DNA of 64,000 nucleotides from Planctomycetaceae bacterium (GCA_041398825.1 JAWKTX010000006.1:124001-188000); one strand, 5' to 3'. Positions 44,148-51,710 are shown, counted from the first letter of the stretch. A program made the numbers and translations. The notes: generated by a model from the letters alone, not told the origin.

Positions 44148-45268
44148 TAGACCAAACCTCGAAAAACGCCCACGGCCGAACCCTGCCAGGATCCACGGGC
44201 GAACGTCCCGGAATTCGCGGAAAGCGAACCGACCAGCGTCGCAGGATCGACGCCGGAAGCCACCACGGAAGCCGCGCTGGGCGTCAGAACGACCGGAATC
44301 GAAATCGTCGCGTAGGTTGCCGCGGTCGCCGGGTCCGGTGTAAAGGTGATTCCGCCGCCGCCCGGCGCTGGCCAGTCGCCTTTCGATTGCGAACCGTAGG
44401 TCGTGTGCATCCCCGTGAGCGGGTTGCCGCCTGTGTCTATAGTGAATCGAATCGATCCGTCGGAAAGCTCGTAAATTTCATAAGCAGCGTTTGATCCAAT
44501 CCAATAGTCTGTACCAACTAATTGACCGATTCCAGATGCGAGGTATAAACCAGACACCGACCAAACTGTTGAGCCATCTGACGGGTTCAGGCAGTACGTT
44601 GTTGTTCCAACCGTTGCAAGAACGTAGTCATCGTTGCAATCTAATTGCCCGCTACTGTATCCAAGTGAACGTGTCCACAGAGTAGTACCGGAATCATCAA
44701 CCGCCTTGACGTTCGTCCCGTCATGGAAGTAACAGGTTCCGCTAGAATCTAAGGCAAATATTCCATGGGCTGAAAAACCTTTCGTCTCGACTAAAGTGAG
44801 GTCGGAAAGCGCCACTTTGTGAATGGTGTTGTCTGCCTGTAGGTAGATGTGGGTTGAAGTGCTGCGAATGTTCTGATTTGCGTTGATCGATCCTAAGGAA
44901 TTCAGCACAGTCCCATCGACACTCATTTTATAGAGTGTTTGGTTTGCCAGATTCTGTAGGTAGAACACATCATTAGCACTCAATTCTGCATAGAAAGCGG
45001 TGAAACCTCCTGTGCCGATATCATATGAGTAAAGAGCGTTCCCGTCAGTATCCCAGACGAAGACGTCGGGCGTGGAATTCGCGACGCCTAGGCCAATCAC
45101 GTAGTTCTCTGCCCCGTTGGTCACAATGTTGACGGCAGAGTACAAAGAGAAATAGGATGTCGTGTGCGGTTTTGACCAGAGGTAAGAGCCATCAACCGCA
45201 TCGCGAACCAGATAGTCATCTGTTCCGCCGTAGATGTTATGTCCTGCAAGGTAGATTGGTTGTACCAT
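44147..45268 (-). CDS. Beta-propeller-like phage structural protein
   Basis: 373 residues. Repeated units resemble PQQ-type propeller blades (D-G-S-Y-L-W-S-K-P, D-T-D-G-N-A-L-Y-S-Y, D-D-S-G-T-T-L-W-T-R-S-L, D-G-S-T-V-W-S-V-S-G). The last 70 residues form an Ig-like Ala/Thr/Ser-rich segment (T-F-T-P-D-P-A-T-A-A-T-Y). There is no signal peptide, which fits a virion protein rather than a secreted one. It overlaps its neighbours at both ends (TGATG and TAATG). Confidence 0.65.
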   Translation of the reverse strand: MVQPIYLAGHNIYGGTDDYLVRDAVDGSYLWSKPHTTSYFSLYSAVNIVTNGAENYVIGLGVANSTPDVFVWDTDGNALYSYDIGTGGFTAFYAELSANDVFYLQNLANQTLYKMSVDGTVLNSLGSINANQNIRSTSTHIYLQADNTIHKVALSDLTLVETKGFSAHGIFALDSSGTCYFHDGTNVKAVDDSGTTLWTRSLGYSSGQLDCNDDYVLATVGTTTYCLNPSDGSTVWSVSGLYLASGIGQLVGTDYWIGSNAAYEIYELSDGSIRFTIDTGGNPLTGMHTTYGSQSKGDWPAPGGGGITFTPDPATAATYATISIPVVLTPSAASVVASGVDPATLVGSLSANSGTFARGSWQGSAVGVFRGLV

Positions 45269-45711
45269 CAGGCATCTCCGAGGATTTCGTCACAACGCGA
45301 TTGAGTGATTAGGTTCTTTGCCACCAACCACGCCATAGATTCCCGAAGTCGGCGACTCGACAAATCAACTTCAGAGAGTGCCGCCAAATCCTCTTCGATG
45401 CATTTCATAATTGCCGAATCCTCAGGCGACAGGACGGCAGTTTTCAATCGCACCTTCTCTTCGAGCGTGAACCGATTTCGGAATTGAATCGGCGTGATGG
45501 GAACGCCGATTCGATCGAATTGAATCGAGTTGTCTTGAAGGTCCAAGTACGGGATAAACCTGTAACCTTCCAGTTCCGGTGGTGTCGGCATTGCATCGAT
45601 CACCAATGCCGATTCTTTTTGCTCCTGAGTCAGAACGGATTCTTTGTAGACGCACCGAAGGCCAATCGCTTTATTGCCTTCGACGCGATCCCAGAACACG
45701 TAAACCGCCAT
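45268..45711 (-). CDS. Phage-like hypothetical protein, first gene of tail-like operon
   Basis: 147 residues, A-V-Y-V-F-W-D-R-V-E-G-N-K at the start. A beta-rich first half with P-Y-L-D-L-Q-D-N and a helical second half (E-D-S-A-I-M-K-C-I-E-E-D-L-A-A-L-S) suggest a tail accessory or chaperone-like protein. No family is recognised. The stop overlaps the next start. A truncated relic of another phage gene ends 41 nt upstream. Confidence 0.6.
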   Translation of the reverse strand: MAVYVFWDRVEGNKAIGLRCVYKESVLTQEQKESALVIDAMPTPPELEGYRFIPYLDLQDNSIQFDRIGVPITPIQFRNRFTLEEKVRLKTAVLSPEDSAIMKCIEEDLAALSEVDLSSRRLRESMAWLVAKNLITQSRCDEILGDA

Positions 45712-45752
45712 CGTTCGGTACTCCCTGAATCAATCAAAGTTCACCCGGTCGA

Positions 45753-45899
45753 CTACGTCAAACGAAGTTCGCAATCCTGCAACGTTAGCGTTTGGGTGTC
45801 GCTGACTGTGCGGTCGGCCGTCAAATCCCACCACGCAATAATCACGCGAGAACTCAGCGTCGCGTTGTCATCGGTCAGAACGGCATAGGCCGCGATCTT
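45753..45899 (-). pseudogene. C-terminal fragment of a phage-like gene
   Basis: 48 codons stay open between an in-frame TAG (45900-45902) and the stop at 45753. The translation is clearly protein-like (A-A-Y-A-V-L-T-D-D-N-A-T-L-S-S-R, I-A-W-W-D-L-T-A-D-R) but has no start codon, so it is the end of a gene whose front has been lost. It belongs to the same strand and series as the tail-like operon. Confidence 0.6.
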
Positions 45900-45948
45900 C
45901 TATCTTCGCTGGATCAACCAGCGGTCGAATCTACAGGTGACGTCTGAA

Positions 45949-45971
45949 TTCGAGAACATCAGGTTCTCGAA
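45949..45971. repeat. Perfect 9-bp inverted repeat between phage fragments
   Basis: TTCGAGAAC (45949-45957) and GTTCTCGAA (45963-45971) flank a 5-nt loop. It lies exactly between the terminase fragment and the next phage relic and may mark the deletion scar. Confidence 0.6.
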
Positions 45972-46003
45972 AGACATTCTTCGCGCGACATGGCTGGCTG
46001 AAC

Positions 46004-46513
46004 TTACCCTCGAACCTCGAGAAGTCCCGCTTCGATCCATGCTTCGACCTGGTCGTTCATCAGTGATTCGGCTCGAGCTTCGCAGGTGTAGGACTTCGTC
46101 AGGATGTCGTAAGTATGAAGGGCGGTCGCGCCGTCTTCGATGTCTTCGGCCGTCGGTGATTCGTCCAGCAAACCGGGAAACGTCAACGCCCACGACGCGA
46201 AGTCGTCACAACGTCCCAGGTCGAACGCCCCGCGGCAGAACTGGCCGTCGTGAATGTAAGGTCGTCCGGACGTTCGCCGCCACAATAGCGGGTCGATTAG
46301 TCGTTCCGAGCTCGAGACTTTCACGTTCCCGTAATATCTCAAACAACGGTTCCGTTTGAGGGGCGACTTCAGCGCTTCGTTGATGTGTTTTTTGTACTTG
46401 CTGAAGTCGACCGAATAACCCATGTTCGGATTGGCCTTCGTCCAAATCCGTTCGTCCCATGGGTCGGTTTCGGATTTCGGATCGAATGGCAAGTCGGCCG
46501 CGACTTTGGTCGA
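46004..46513 (-). pseudogene. Fragment of phage terminase large subunit
   Basis: 170 open codons between an in-frame TGA (46514-46516) and the stop at 46004. D-P-W-D-E-R-I-W-T-K-A-N-P-N-M-G, then C-L-R-Y-Y-G-N-V-K-V and C-R-G-A-F-D-L-G-R-C-D-D-F-A-S-W-A, follow the middle of TerL (end of ATPase, start of nuclease domain: A-N-P-N-x-G and the D-L acidic metal site). Both the N-terminal Walker A/B ATPase and the C-terminal nuclease half are missing, so the packaging motor is dead. It shows that the minus-strand island genes descend from a tailed phage. Confidence 0.75.
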
Positions 46514-46592
46514 TCAGTTGCGGCGCAAATACCAATCGGCGTTGATACTGCCTGACGGGTCGCCGATTATCGACGAATTTGTCACGGCCCCC

Positions 46593-47438
46593 ATGCTGGC
46601 GATGTCGCAAACCTGCGCCCGTTTGTGCGCCGCGGTCTATGGGCGCCAGGAATCATTGCCGGAAGCAATGGCAATCGATGGATGGAAGTTCGACCGCCTG
46701 GTTACCACGCCCGACCTGGCCGCCGTTTGCGCGATTGTGTACCGCGACGACGGCCCCGCGCCTTCAACGATTGTTGTCTGGCGGGGAACGAATCTTTTGA
46801 ACTGGGCACAGATCAAAGCGAACCGAAAAGGCCGCCGCCGAAAATTGACTGTGAACGTTCCGGACGTGAACGGGACACAAAAGGCCATCGAAATCGACGG
46901 GACGGTTCACGACGGACTGGCGGGCGAATTCGGTGTCGTTGGTCGGAAGCTTTGTCGCATCATCGAAGGACACATTCGAGCGGGCCGAAAAATCTATGTC
47001 ACGGGACATAGTCAGGGGGGCGGGTTGGCTCAAATCACGGTCGCCGCCCTCCAGGCGATGGCCCGAGTTCAACACAACGCCGACATCCTTCCGGCCGGTT
47101 TGATAACGTTTGGAAGCATGAGAGCGGGCGACACGGCCTTCGCGAAATATGTCGAGTCGGCGACGACCTACGCGCCGGGACAGGGCGATTTCGGAATCAT
47201 TCGATACCGAAACAACAACGACATCGTTCCGACCGTCCCGCCGACAAGTTGCGGGTATCAACACGCCGGGGACGAACTTTACATTTGGCCCGCCGGAATG
47301 GTGACGATGAACGTTCCCTGGCCGTTGAAACTGATTCAGCGAATCAAACCACTGGCCGCCGGAATCATCGGGGATTCAATCGCCGACCATTCCGTCGCCG
47401 AATACGTTCGACACTTGGAACGGGTTCGAATTCCGTGA
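46593..47438 (+). CDS. Class 3 lipase-like hydrolase, non-secreted
   Basis: 281 residues from ATG 46593. The frame is open back to 46422, but the part before about 46510 is antisense to the terminase fragment, so the true start is uncertain (TTG 46506 is another choice). V-V-W-R-G-T-N-L-L-N-W (oxyanion strand), V-H-D-G-L and the nucleophile elbow V-T-G-H-S-Q-G-G-G define a lipase class 3 fold; R-Y-R-N-N-N-D-I-V-P-T-V-P-P has the catalytic Asp and H-S-V-A-E-Y the late His. No signal peptide is present, so it acts inside the cell. Island-borne phospholipases of this fold could serve lysis or defence by membrane damage. Confidence 0.78.
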   Translation: MLAMSQTCARLCAAVYGRQESLPEAMAIDGWKFDRLVTTPDLAAVCAIVYRDDGPAPSTIVVWRGTNLLNWAQIKANRKGRRRKLTVNVPDVNGTQKAIEIDGTVHDGLAGEFGVVGRKLCRIIEGHIRAGRKIYVTGHSQGGGLAQITVAALQAMARVQHNADILPAGLITFGSMRAGDTAFAKYVESATTYAPGQGDFGIIRYRNNNDIVPTVPPTSCGYQHAGDELYIWPAGMVTMNVPWPLKLIQRIKPLAAGIIGDSIADHSVAEYVRHLERVRIP

Positions 47439-47481
47439 CTTGGTTTAAGCAAAGAATCGAGGCAATCTGGCAAGCGCGGAA

Positions 47482-47551
47482 GGGTGTTTCTCACCTTTAT
47501 TTACAAGGATTTGGGATACTTGAATTTATTCGCTGAATAAATAAAACACCC
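47482..47551. repeat. Inverted repeat after the lipase gene
   Basis: GGGTGTTT (47482-47489) and AAACACCC (47544-47551) are perfect complements. The pairing continues inward (TATTTA with TAAATA) after a 6-nt bulge. It may be a bidirectional terminator or a relic end of a small element. Confidence 0.45.
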
Positions 47552-47687
47552 TAGGTGACTCAGTTGCAATTGCCCTTTCGCTCCTGCGTTGTGATGTCCC
47601 CACCGCTTGTTTCCATCCAAACCCGATAATTGATGTGCAATCGTGTTGGGAGACGAGTGGGCTTAAGTCTGATCGGAAAACGGAAGA

Positions 47688-48424
47688 ATGACCAGCAGTA
47701 TGAATGCCGACGATTTCAAGGCTGTCGAAGACCACCTGAACAAGGAGTATTTCTTTGTCCGCCTTCAATCCATCAAGCTGATTGTTGTAGGCTTGGGCGT
47801 GTTGGGTCTTGGTAACATTGGAGCGGCGTACACAGCCGCTAAGAAAGTAGCGAATGACACAGCTACTACAGTGGCCACGACTGAGGCGGCGAATGTAGCA
47901 GCGGAAAAGGTGGAAGAATTGTTACCGAAAAACTTCATTGAAGAGTTGGAGCAACGGAAATCGACAGCCCTGGCTGAAGCGGCACAGATCAAAGCGCTGC
48001 AAAACAATCTGCTGAGGCCTCGCTCGAATCGATCAATCAGAAGAAGGTTGAAGCTGACCAGGTTGTCGAAAACCTTGCTCCCGAGATTGACTCATTGACC
48101 AAGAAGGTTGGTTCACTAAGAGTTGCACTCGGGACACCTGTCGAAGTGCAATATGGCACGAGCCACAAAGACCAGAAGGTTTACAAAGCTCCTTCTACAG
48201 GTTTCATTGTGCTTTCAAATTCTGGGCCCAGCTATGCCACGGCCACAGCTGAGGTCAACGGATCCGGAAAGCGGTTGGCGTATGTGAATGGAGTACTTGA
48301 TGTCAATGCATCTCAAATGCTACCTGCCGAAAAAGACGATGAGTTTTCCGTGTGGGCCTCACAAGACACAGTGAAAATCTACTTCATACCATTGGGATTC
48401 GAAGTGACAGAAGATGCAAATTGA
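47688..48424 (+). pseudogene. Membrane coiled-coil protein with beta domain, split by a frameshift
   Basis: The first part (47688 to about 48000) encodes an N-terminal helix, a TM segment (K-L-I-V-V-G-L-G-V-L-G-L-G) and an Ala/Glu-rich coiled coil. The coil continues without loss of register in the -1 frame (S-A-E-A-S-L-E-S-I-N-Q-K-K-V-E) and leads to a beta-rich C-terminal domain ending about 48421 (T-G-F-I-V-L-S-N-S-G, Y-F-I-P-L-G). The zero frame instead ends at 48098 with a basic, unrelated tail. A one-base indel near 47995-48015 explains this; slippage at the C-A-A-A-A-C site (about 47999-48004) is an alternative. The overall plan (TM, coil, beta domain) mirrors the protein at 41293. Confidence 0.65.
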
Positions 48425-48444
48425 TGCTGCGTGAGGTCGCGATA

Positions 48445-48771
48445 ATGGGCGAATCATTTATCAGGAACTGCGAGAACTGCGGATCTAGAATCCGCATGGC
48501 ACAGATGGAGAATGGAAAATGGCTACCATTCGAAGTCGATGGAAGTGGGAGACATCAATGTTCTGGTTCCAGTCGCGGTAGCTCATCTGCGCAAGATTCG
48601 CCTCCTCCTCCGCGTTCAAGTGCAGCTGATTCCGACCTGCGGGGCGACTACGTTTCAGCCCCATATCGGACGGGTTATCCAGGCAACGAGAACAAGAGTT
48701 GTAATCCTCCTGCCTTCATCGCTTTCATAATATTTGTGCTGATCGTGATTTGGTTCTTCTGGTTGCGGTAA
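48445..48771 (+). CDS. Zinc-ribbon protein with C-terminal TM anchor
   Basis: 108 residues from ATG 48445, which has GAGG about 8 nt upstream; ATG 48424 (1-nt overlap with the previous stop) would add seven residues. Near the N-terminus C-E-N-C and a later H-Q-C supply zinc ligands (C-x2-C ... H-x-C). A Ser/Pro-rich linker leads to one TM helix at the end (F-I-A-F-I-I-F-V-L-I-V-I-W-F-F-W). It is therefore a tail-anchored small sensor or adaptor. Position, close spacing and strand link it to the frameshifted membrane protein and the HEPN gene. Confidence 0.65.
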   Translation: MGESFIRNCENCGSRIRMAQMENGKWLPFEVDGSGRHQCSGSSRGSSSAQDSPPPPRSSAADSDLRGDYVSAPYRTGYPGNENKSCNPPAFIAFIIFVLIVIWFFWLR

Positions 48772-48881
48772 TCAATATCTTTCGTCGTCATGTGCCCTTG
48801 ATAGACAATGGCGACATTTTTCGGGCCGGACAAATAGCGATTCCTCGTTAAGCAGTCAGTAATTTCAGAAAGCCGCTGGGC

Positions 48882-49544
48882 ATGCATGAGTCACGAAAAC
48901 AGCAGCTGCTTCAGATTGTGACAGAGTTGATCAGCGAGGGTGACAGCGTGGCCGCAACCAAGTTCCATACTGAAATTATCGGTTCTGCAACGTTTGTTGA
49001 TCTCCAAGCTATGCACAAATGGTTCGGGAAAGTTAAGTCACTTGGCCATCTACTTGGAACTGCTGCGAGGCCGTGGCGAGAATTACTTACGACGGATCCC
49101 GACCTAAACACCCTTACATTCACAAAACGGATACTCGGAACGCTTCAAGCGATTCAGCACGAATTGGAACACGATCACCTGAAGAATTTTACCCAACTTG
49201 TGAAGGCAGAGACTCTTGCAGACCTATTGGACCAAGCACAACAACTCTTGAATGCCGGTTACTATCTTGCTGCTGGAGTAATTGGAAGGGCAGTCTTAGA
49301 GGAACACCTGCGTTCGACGTGTGACTTGGTTGGATGCTTTCCTTCGAAGCAACGTCCTACCGTTCACGATTACAATCAGGCGTTGTACGGAAAGGAACAT
49401 TATTCTAAGACGAAAATGAAGCTCATCGAAGGTCTAACATCCATTGGTAACGACGCGGCACACAACAAACCAGAACTTGACGCACGTGACGTAAAGAAGT
49501 TGATCCAAGACTTGCCTGGTGTGATTGAGTCGACAGGCATTTGA
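48882..49544 (+). CDS. HEPN-like DUF4145 protein
   Basis: 220 residues. The N-terminal half is a helical domain without a name. The C-terminal 110 residues look like DUF4145/HEPN: G-Y-Y-L-A-A-G-V-I-G-R-A-V-L-E-E-H-L-R, then L-I-E-G-L-T-S-I-G-N-D-A-A-H-N. In HEPN RNases the motif R-x4-6-H is catalytic; here N-D-A-A-H supplies the His, while the usual Arg is not obvious, so activity is uncertain. DUF4145 domains are common in abortive-infection and restriction-linked proteins. The next gene (C39-like) starts 20 nt downstream, so the two probably form an operon. Confidence 0.7.
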   Translation: MHESRKQQLLQIVTELISEGDSVAATKFHTEIIGSATFVDLQAMHKWFGKVKSLGHLLGTAARPWRELLTTDPDLNTLTFTKRILGTLQAIQHELEHDHLKNFTQLVKAETLADLLDQAQQLLNAGYYLAAGVIGRAVLEEHLRSTCDLVGCFPSKQRPTVHDYNQALYGKEHYSKTKMKLIEGLTSIGNDAAHNKPELDARDVKKLIQDLPGVIESTGI

Positions 49545-49564
49545 GTTGAACGAAAGGGTTGGTT

Positions 49565-50041
49565 ATGACGCCTGAACAGCGAAGTCAGTGGAATCTCTAC
49601 TCATGTGTCCCGCGTTGTATAATCGCACTCGCTGAACTTCGAGGTAAGCCCATCCTAGATGACGAATTTGTGAACATGTTTGAAGGAGCTCTCCCTGAGT
49701 GGAAAAACCGATTTGGTCTTACCAGTATTGGCGACGCAATTAGGATAATTGCCACGCTCGAGATAGGAAGTAAACCGGTGCACATTCACTCCGTCGGTGA
49801 GTTCCAAGACTTTATTAACGCAGGTGGCAAGGTTGCCCACGCCCTTGTCTTAACCCACAAAGCTTGGTCACAAGAACATAAGCAACTAGTTGAGGTCCAT
49901 CATTGTCGACTCTTGCTTGGCTTTGAATCGGATACGCCAAATCTCATATTGATGAGTCCAGCTCAAGACGGAAAGTGCTACGAGGAAAGGATGTCGACCT
50001 CGGAATTGAGTGAAGTACAGGCAGAATTCTTCGTCGTCTAG
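49565..50041 (+). CDS. Papain-like (C39-like) cysteine peptidase
   Basis: 158 residues from ATG 49565 (AAAGGG 6 nt upstream). The order of putative catalytic residues fits a papain-fold peptidase: Cys in N-L-Y-S-C-V-P-R near residue 15, His in V-E-V-H-H-C-R-L-L-L-G, and Asp or Asn in M-S-P-A-Q-D-G. It lacks a signal peptide and TM segment, so it is cytoplasmic. Peptidases placed next to HEPN or TM partners in islands often activate or process them upon infection; this is an inference from context. Its stop overlaps the convergent gene by 4 nt (palindromic CTAG). Confidence 0.65.
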   Translation: MTPEQRSQWNLYSCVPRCIIALAELRGKPILDDEFVNMFEGALPEWKNRFGLTSIGDAIRIIATLEIGSKPVHIHSVGEFQDFINAGGKVAHALVLTHKAWSQEHKQLVEVHHCRLLLGFESDTPNLILMSPAQDGKCYEERMSTSELSEVQAEFFVV

Positions 50042-50538
50042 GGCGGAAGGGTGCCGTAAACCATCAAATCGAGTTCGAGATAGCGATAGATATTTGTTTT
50101 GGGGATATCCCAGGCGTGCGACATCATGGTCGGCGTCCAGCCACGAACGGCCAGACTTTTGCAAGCGAGAGCCATCCATCGACGCCGATCGGTTCCGCAA
50201 ACCTGCGCGGCCAGGCTGGCTTTGTGCGTCAGTTCGTCCAACAAATTGAAGTTGCTTTCGTGGTGCAACAACAACACCCAATGAAACGGGACCGGTGCCA
50301 GACAATGAAGCAACATTCCGACCGTCCACCCGCTCGAGCGTAGTGAACGAATCAATTGGCTTTGCCAGTCCTGAAGGTTCAGGCATTCGCGGCGAATCGA
50401 CTTCACGTCGTCGCTGTCTTCGGTGTAGGTTAGCCCCCCCATGCGAATATTGCCGGGAAAAAAGGGAAGCTGCAAGGCGGTATCCGCTCGGATCAGCGCC
50501 CAGGAAAACGATCCCCCATGGGTGACTTTGCATAACAC
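50038..50538 (-). CDS. Phage-like hypothetical protein with C-terminal helix-turn-helix
   Basis: 166 residues from GTG 50538; the frame is open to 50628, but that would overlap the divergent gene, and ATG 50442 is a shorter choice, so the start is uncertain. The end of the protein (R-W-M-A-L-A-C-K-S-L-A-V-R-G-W-T, then I-P-K-T-N-I-Y-R-Y-L) reads as a helix-turn-helix. It shares the minus strand with the terminase and tail remnants and lies upstream of them, where a phage regulator or small terminase subunit would be. No family is recognised. It may be 5'-truncated. Confidence 0.5.
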   Translation of the reverse strand: MLCKVTHGGSFSWALIRADTALQLPFFPGNIRMGGLTYTEDSDDVKSIRRECLNLQDWQSQLIRSLRSSGWTVGMLLHCLAPVPFHWVLLLHHESNFNLLDELTHKASLAAQVCGTDRRRWMALACKSLAVRGWTPTMMSHAWDIPKTNIYRYLELDLMVYGTLPP

Positions 50539-50591
50539 GCAATGTATGCTCTGTTCCGGAGTGGTACCATTGTTCGAAATAGGTGGATGTG

Positions 50592-51596
50592 ATGACTGCG
50601 GAACGGCTGAAGCAGATTGAAACGACAAAGGATAAACTTAGAGCATTGGCTGCGGTTGATCCGGACAAACTCGCCCGAAGAGAATTGTCGACTGAAATCA
50701 ACTTCGCGGACATTGTTGAACCAGCGAGGGTCTTATTAACGCTTTTCACCCAATTGGAGCAGAGAGATATCTCGAGGCTCACGCTTGACAGTCTGAAACA
50801 GATTGAAGCTCAAGCCGAACGTGTCACTCATATGGTGAATCAGATTCAGAGTTTTAGCCTGAAAGAGGGGACACCGGCAGCAAACAAAGATGCAATCGTG
50901 AACGAATGGATGACTCTGTACGATCCAATAATGAAGCATTTGATGTTGCCGCTTGCGTTTACGGCATCTCAGTCATCCGACTATCTAAGGCTTGAACGCG
51001 AAGCACAGGGTTTCCATCAGAGATTAAAGTCTGAACTCGACGGGGGCATGAAGACACTTGCCAAGGGGCAATCAGAAGCAGCTGCGGCAATTGCCGCTAT
51101 TAAAGATCAAGCCGGAAAGATGGGTGTAACATCTCAGGCGCAGATTTATGAAGAAGCTGCCAAAGAACACCTCATTGCATCAGATTTGTGGCATACTTGG
51201 ACCCTCACAATGTCAGCCATAACTTTGGTTACAGCAGTGGTTCTCTTAGTGGTTTCATATGGAATCGAGATCTCAAGCGTCGCTGCGTCGGTTCAAGTGG
51301 TCGTCTCAAAGTTGATTGTGTTATCGACGCTATCACTGTTCACAGTTTGGTGTGCAGCTAATTATCGGGCTGAAAAGCACAATGAGACCGTGAATAAACA
51401 TCGTTCGAATGCGCTTCGTACGTTTCAGACTTTCATAGAGGGAGCTGCTGACCAAAGAATCAAAGACGCGATTCTTCTCCATGCTGCACAGTCTGCATTC
51501 TCACCACGGCCAACGGGGTTCGAAACCTCTGAGCAAGAGCCTCAGCATATTAATCCGGTGGTTGAAATCCTCGGAAAATCAATTCCAGCTGGTTAA
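50592..51596 (+). CDS. Two-TM coiled-coil membrane protein
   Basis: 334 residues from ATG 50592 (GGTGG 5 nt upstream). The N-terminal 200 residues are helical with coiled-coil heptads (K-S-E-L-D-G-G-M-K-T-L-A-K-G-Q-S-E). Two TM helices follow at about 214-236 and 246-264 (L-V-T-A-V-V-L-L-V-V-S-Y and V-S-K-L-I-V-L-S-T-L-S-L-F-T-V). The cytoplasmic tail (N-Y-R-A-E-K-H-N-E-T-V-N-K-H-R, A-V-x-LL-H-A like segment, F-S-P-R-P-T-G-F) recalls a tail I associate with proteins in defence islands, but I cannot name the family. It is the last island gene, ends 30 nt before a terminator, and lies beside attR. Confidence 0.65.
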   Translation: MTAERLKQIETTKDKLRALAAVDPDKLARRELSTEINFADIVEPARVLLTLFTQLEQRDISRLTLDSLKQIEAQAERVTHMVNQIQSFSLKEGTPAANKDAIVNEWMTLYDPIMKHLMLPLAFTASQSSDYLRLEREAQGFHQRLKSELDGGMKTLAKGQSEAAAAIAAIKDQAGKMGVTSQAQIYEEAAKEHLIASDLWHTWTLTMSAITLVTAVVLLVVSYGIEISSVAASVQVVVSKLIVLSTLSLFTVWCAANYRAEKHNETVNKHRSNALRTFQTFIEGAADQRIKDAILLHAAQSAFSPRPTGFETSEQEPQHINPVVEILGKSIPAG

Positions 51597-51625
51597 TTCG
51601 TGTTCGCACAGCAATCTCGAGACTA

Positions 51626-51656
51626 ACCCGTTCTGAATTTTCAGAGCGGGTTTTTT
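51626..51656 (+). terminator. Rho-independent terminator of the last island gene
   Basis: ACCCGTTCTGA (51626-51636) pairs with TCAGAGCGGGT (51641-51651), one G-U, loop ATTT, followed by five T. It is 30 nt after the gene stop and 8 nt before the right repeat. Confidence 0.9.
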
Positions 51657-51663
51657 GTTGCCC

Positions 51664-51710
51664 TCGGTCTTCGGAACCGAAGGCTCCAGGTTCGAGCCCT
51701 GGCGGGTGTA
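51664..51710 (+). repeat. Right attachment repeat (attR), displaced tRNA-Arg 3' end
   Basis: 47 bases identical to 38815-38861 except C at 51684. It consists of the anticodon stem-loop to the discriminator of tRNA-Arg with no 5' half, so it is not a functional tRNA but the original chromosomal 3' end pushed aside by the integration. Confidence 0.92.

Larger units (their letters stand above)
38815..51710. mobile_element. tRNA-Arg-integrated genomic island (decayed prophage or satellite with defence-like cargo)
   Basis: The element is bounded by a 47-bp direct repeat (46 of 47 identical) of the tRNA 3' end, about 12.85 kb apart. This is the usual product of integration by a tyrosine recombinase, but no integrase, relaxase or replication gene is visible inside. 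Minus-strand genes are phage-like (terminase fragment, tail-like genes, an HTH protein). Plus-strand genes are cargo-like: XRE regulator, CsrA, membrane coiled-coil protein plus PIN-like RNase, lipase, HEPN/DUF4145, C39-like peptidase. Several cargo genes are visibly more AT-rich than the flanking chromosome. The element is therefore probably immobile or mobilised by helper functions. Confidence 0.88.

Noticed and set aside
45484..45888. Plus-strand open frame over the tail-like operon start
   Set aside because: Antisense to the 147-residue gene and to the 48-codon phage relic, both of which have better coding character.
51664..51710. Second tRNA-Arg gene
   Set aside because: Only the 3' two thirds are present; the acceptor 5' strand and D-arm are missing, so it cannot fold as a tRNA.
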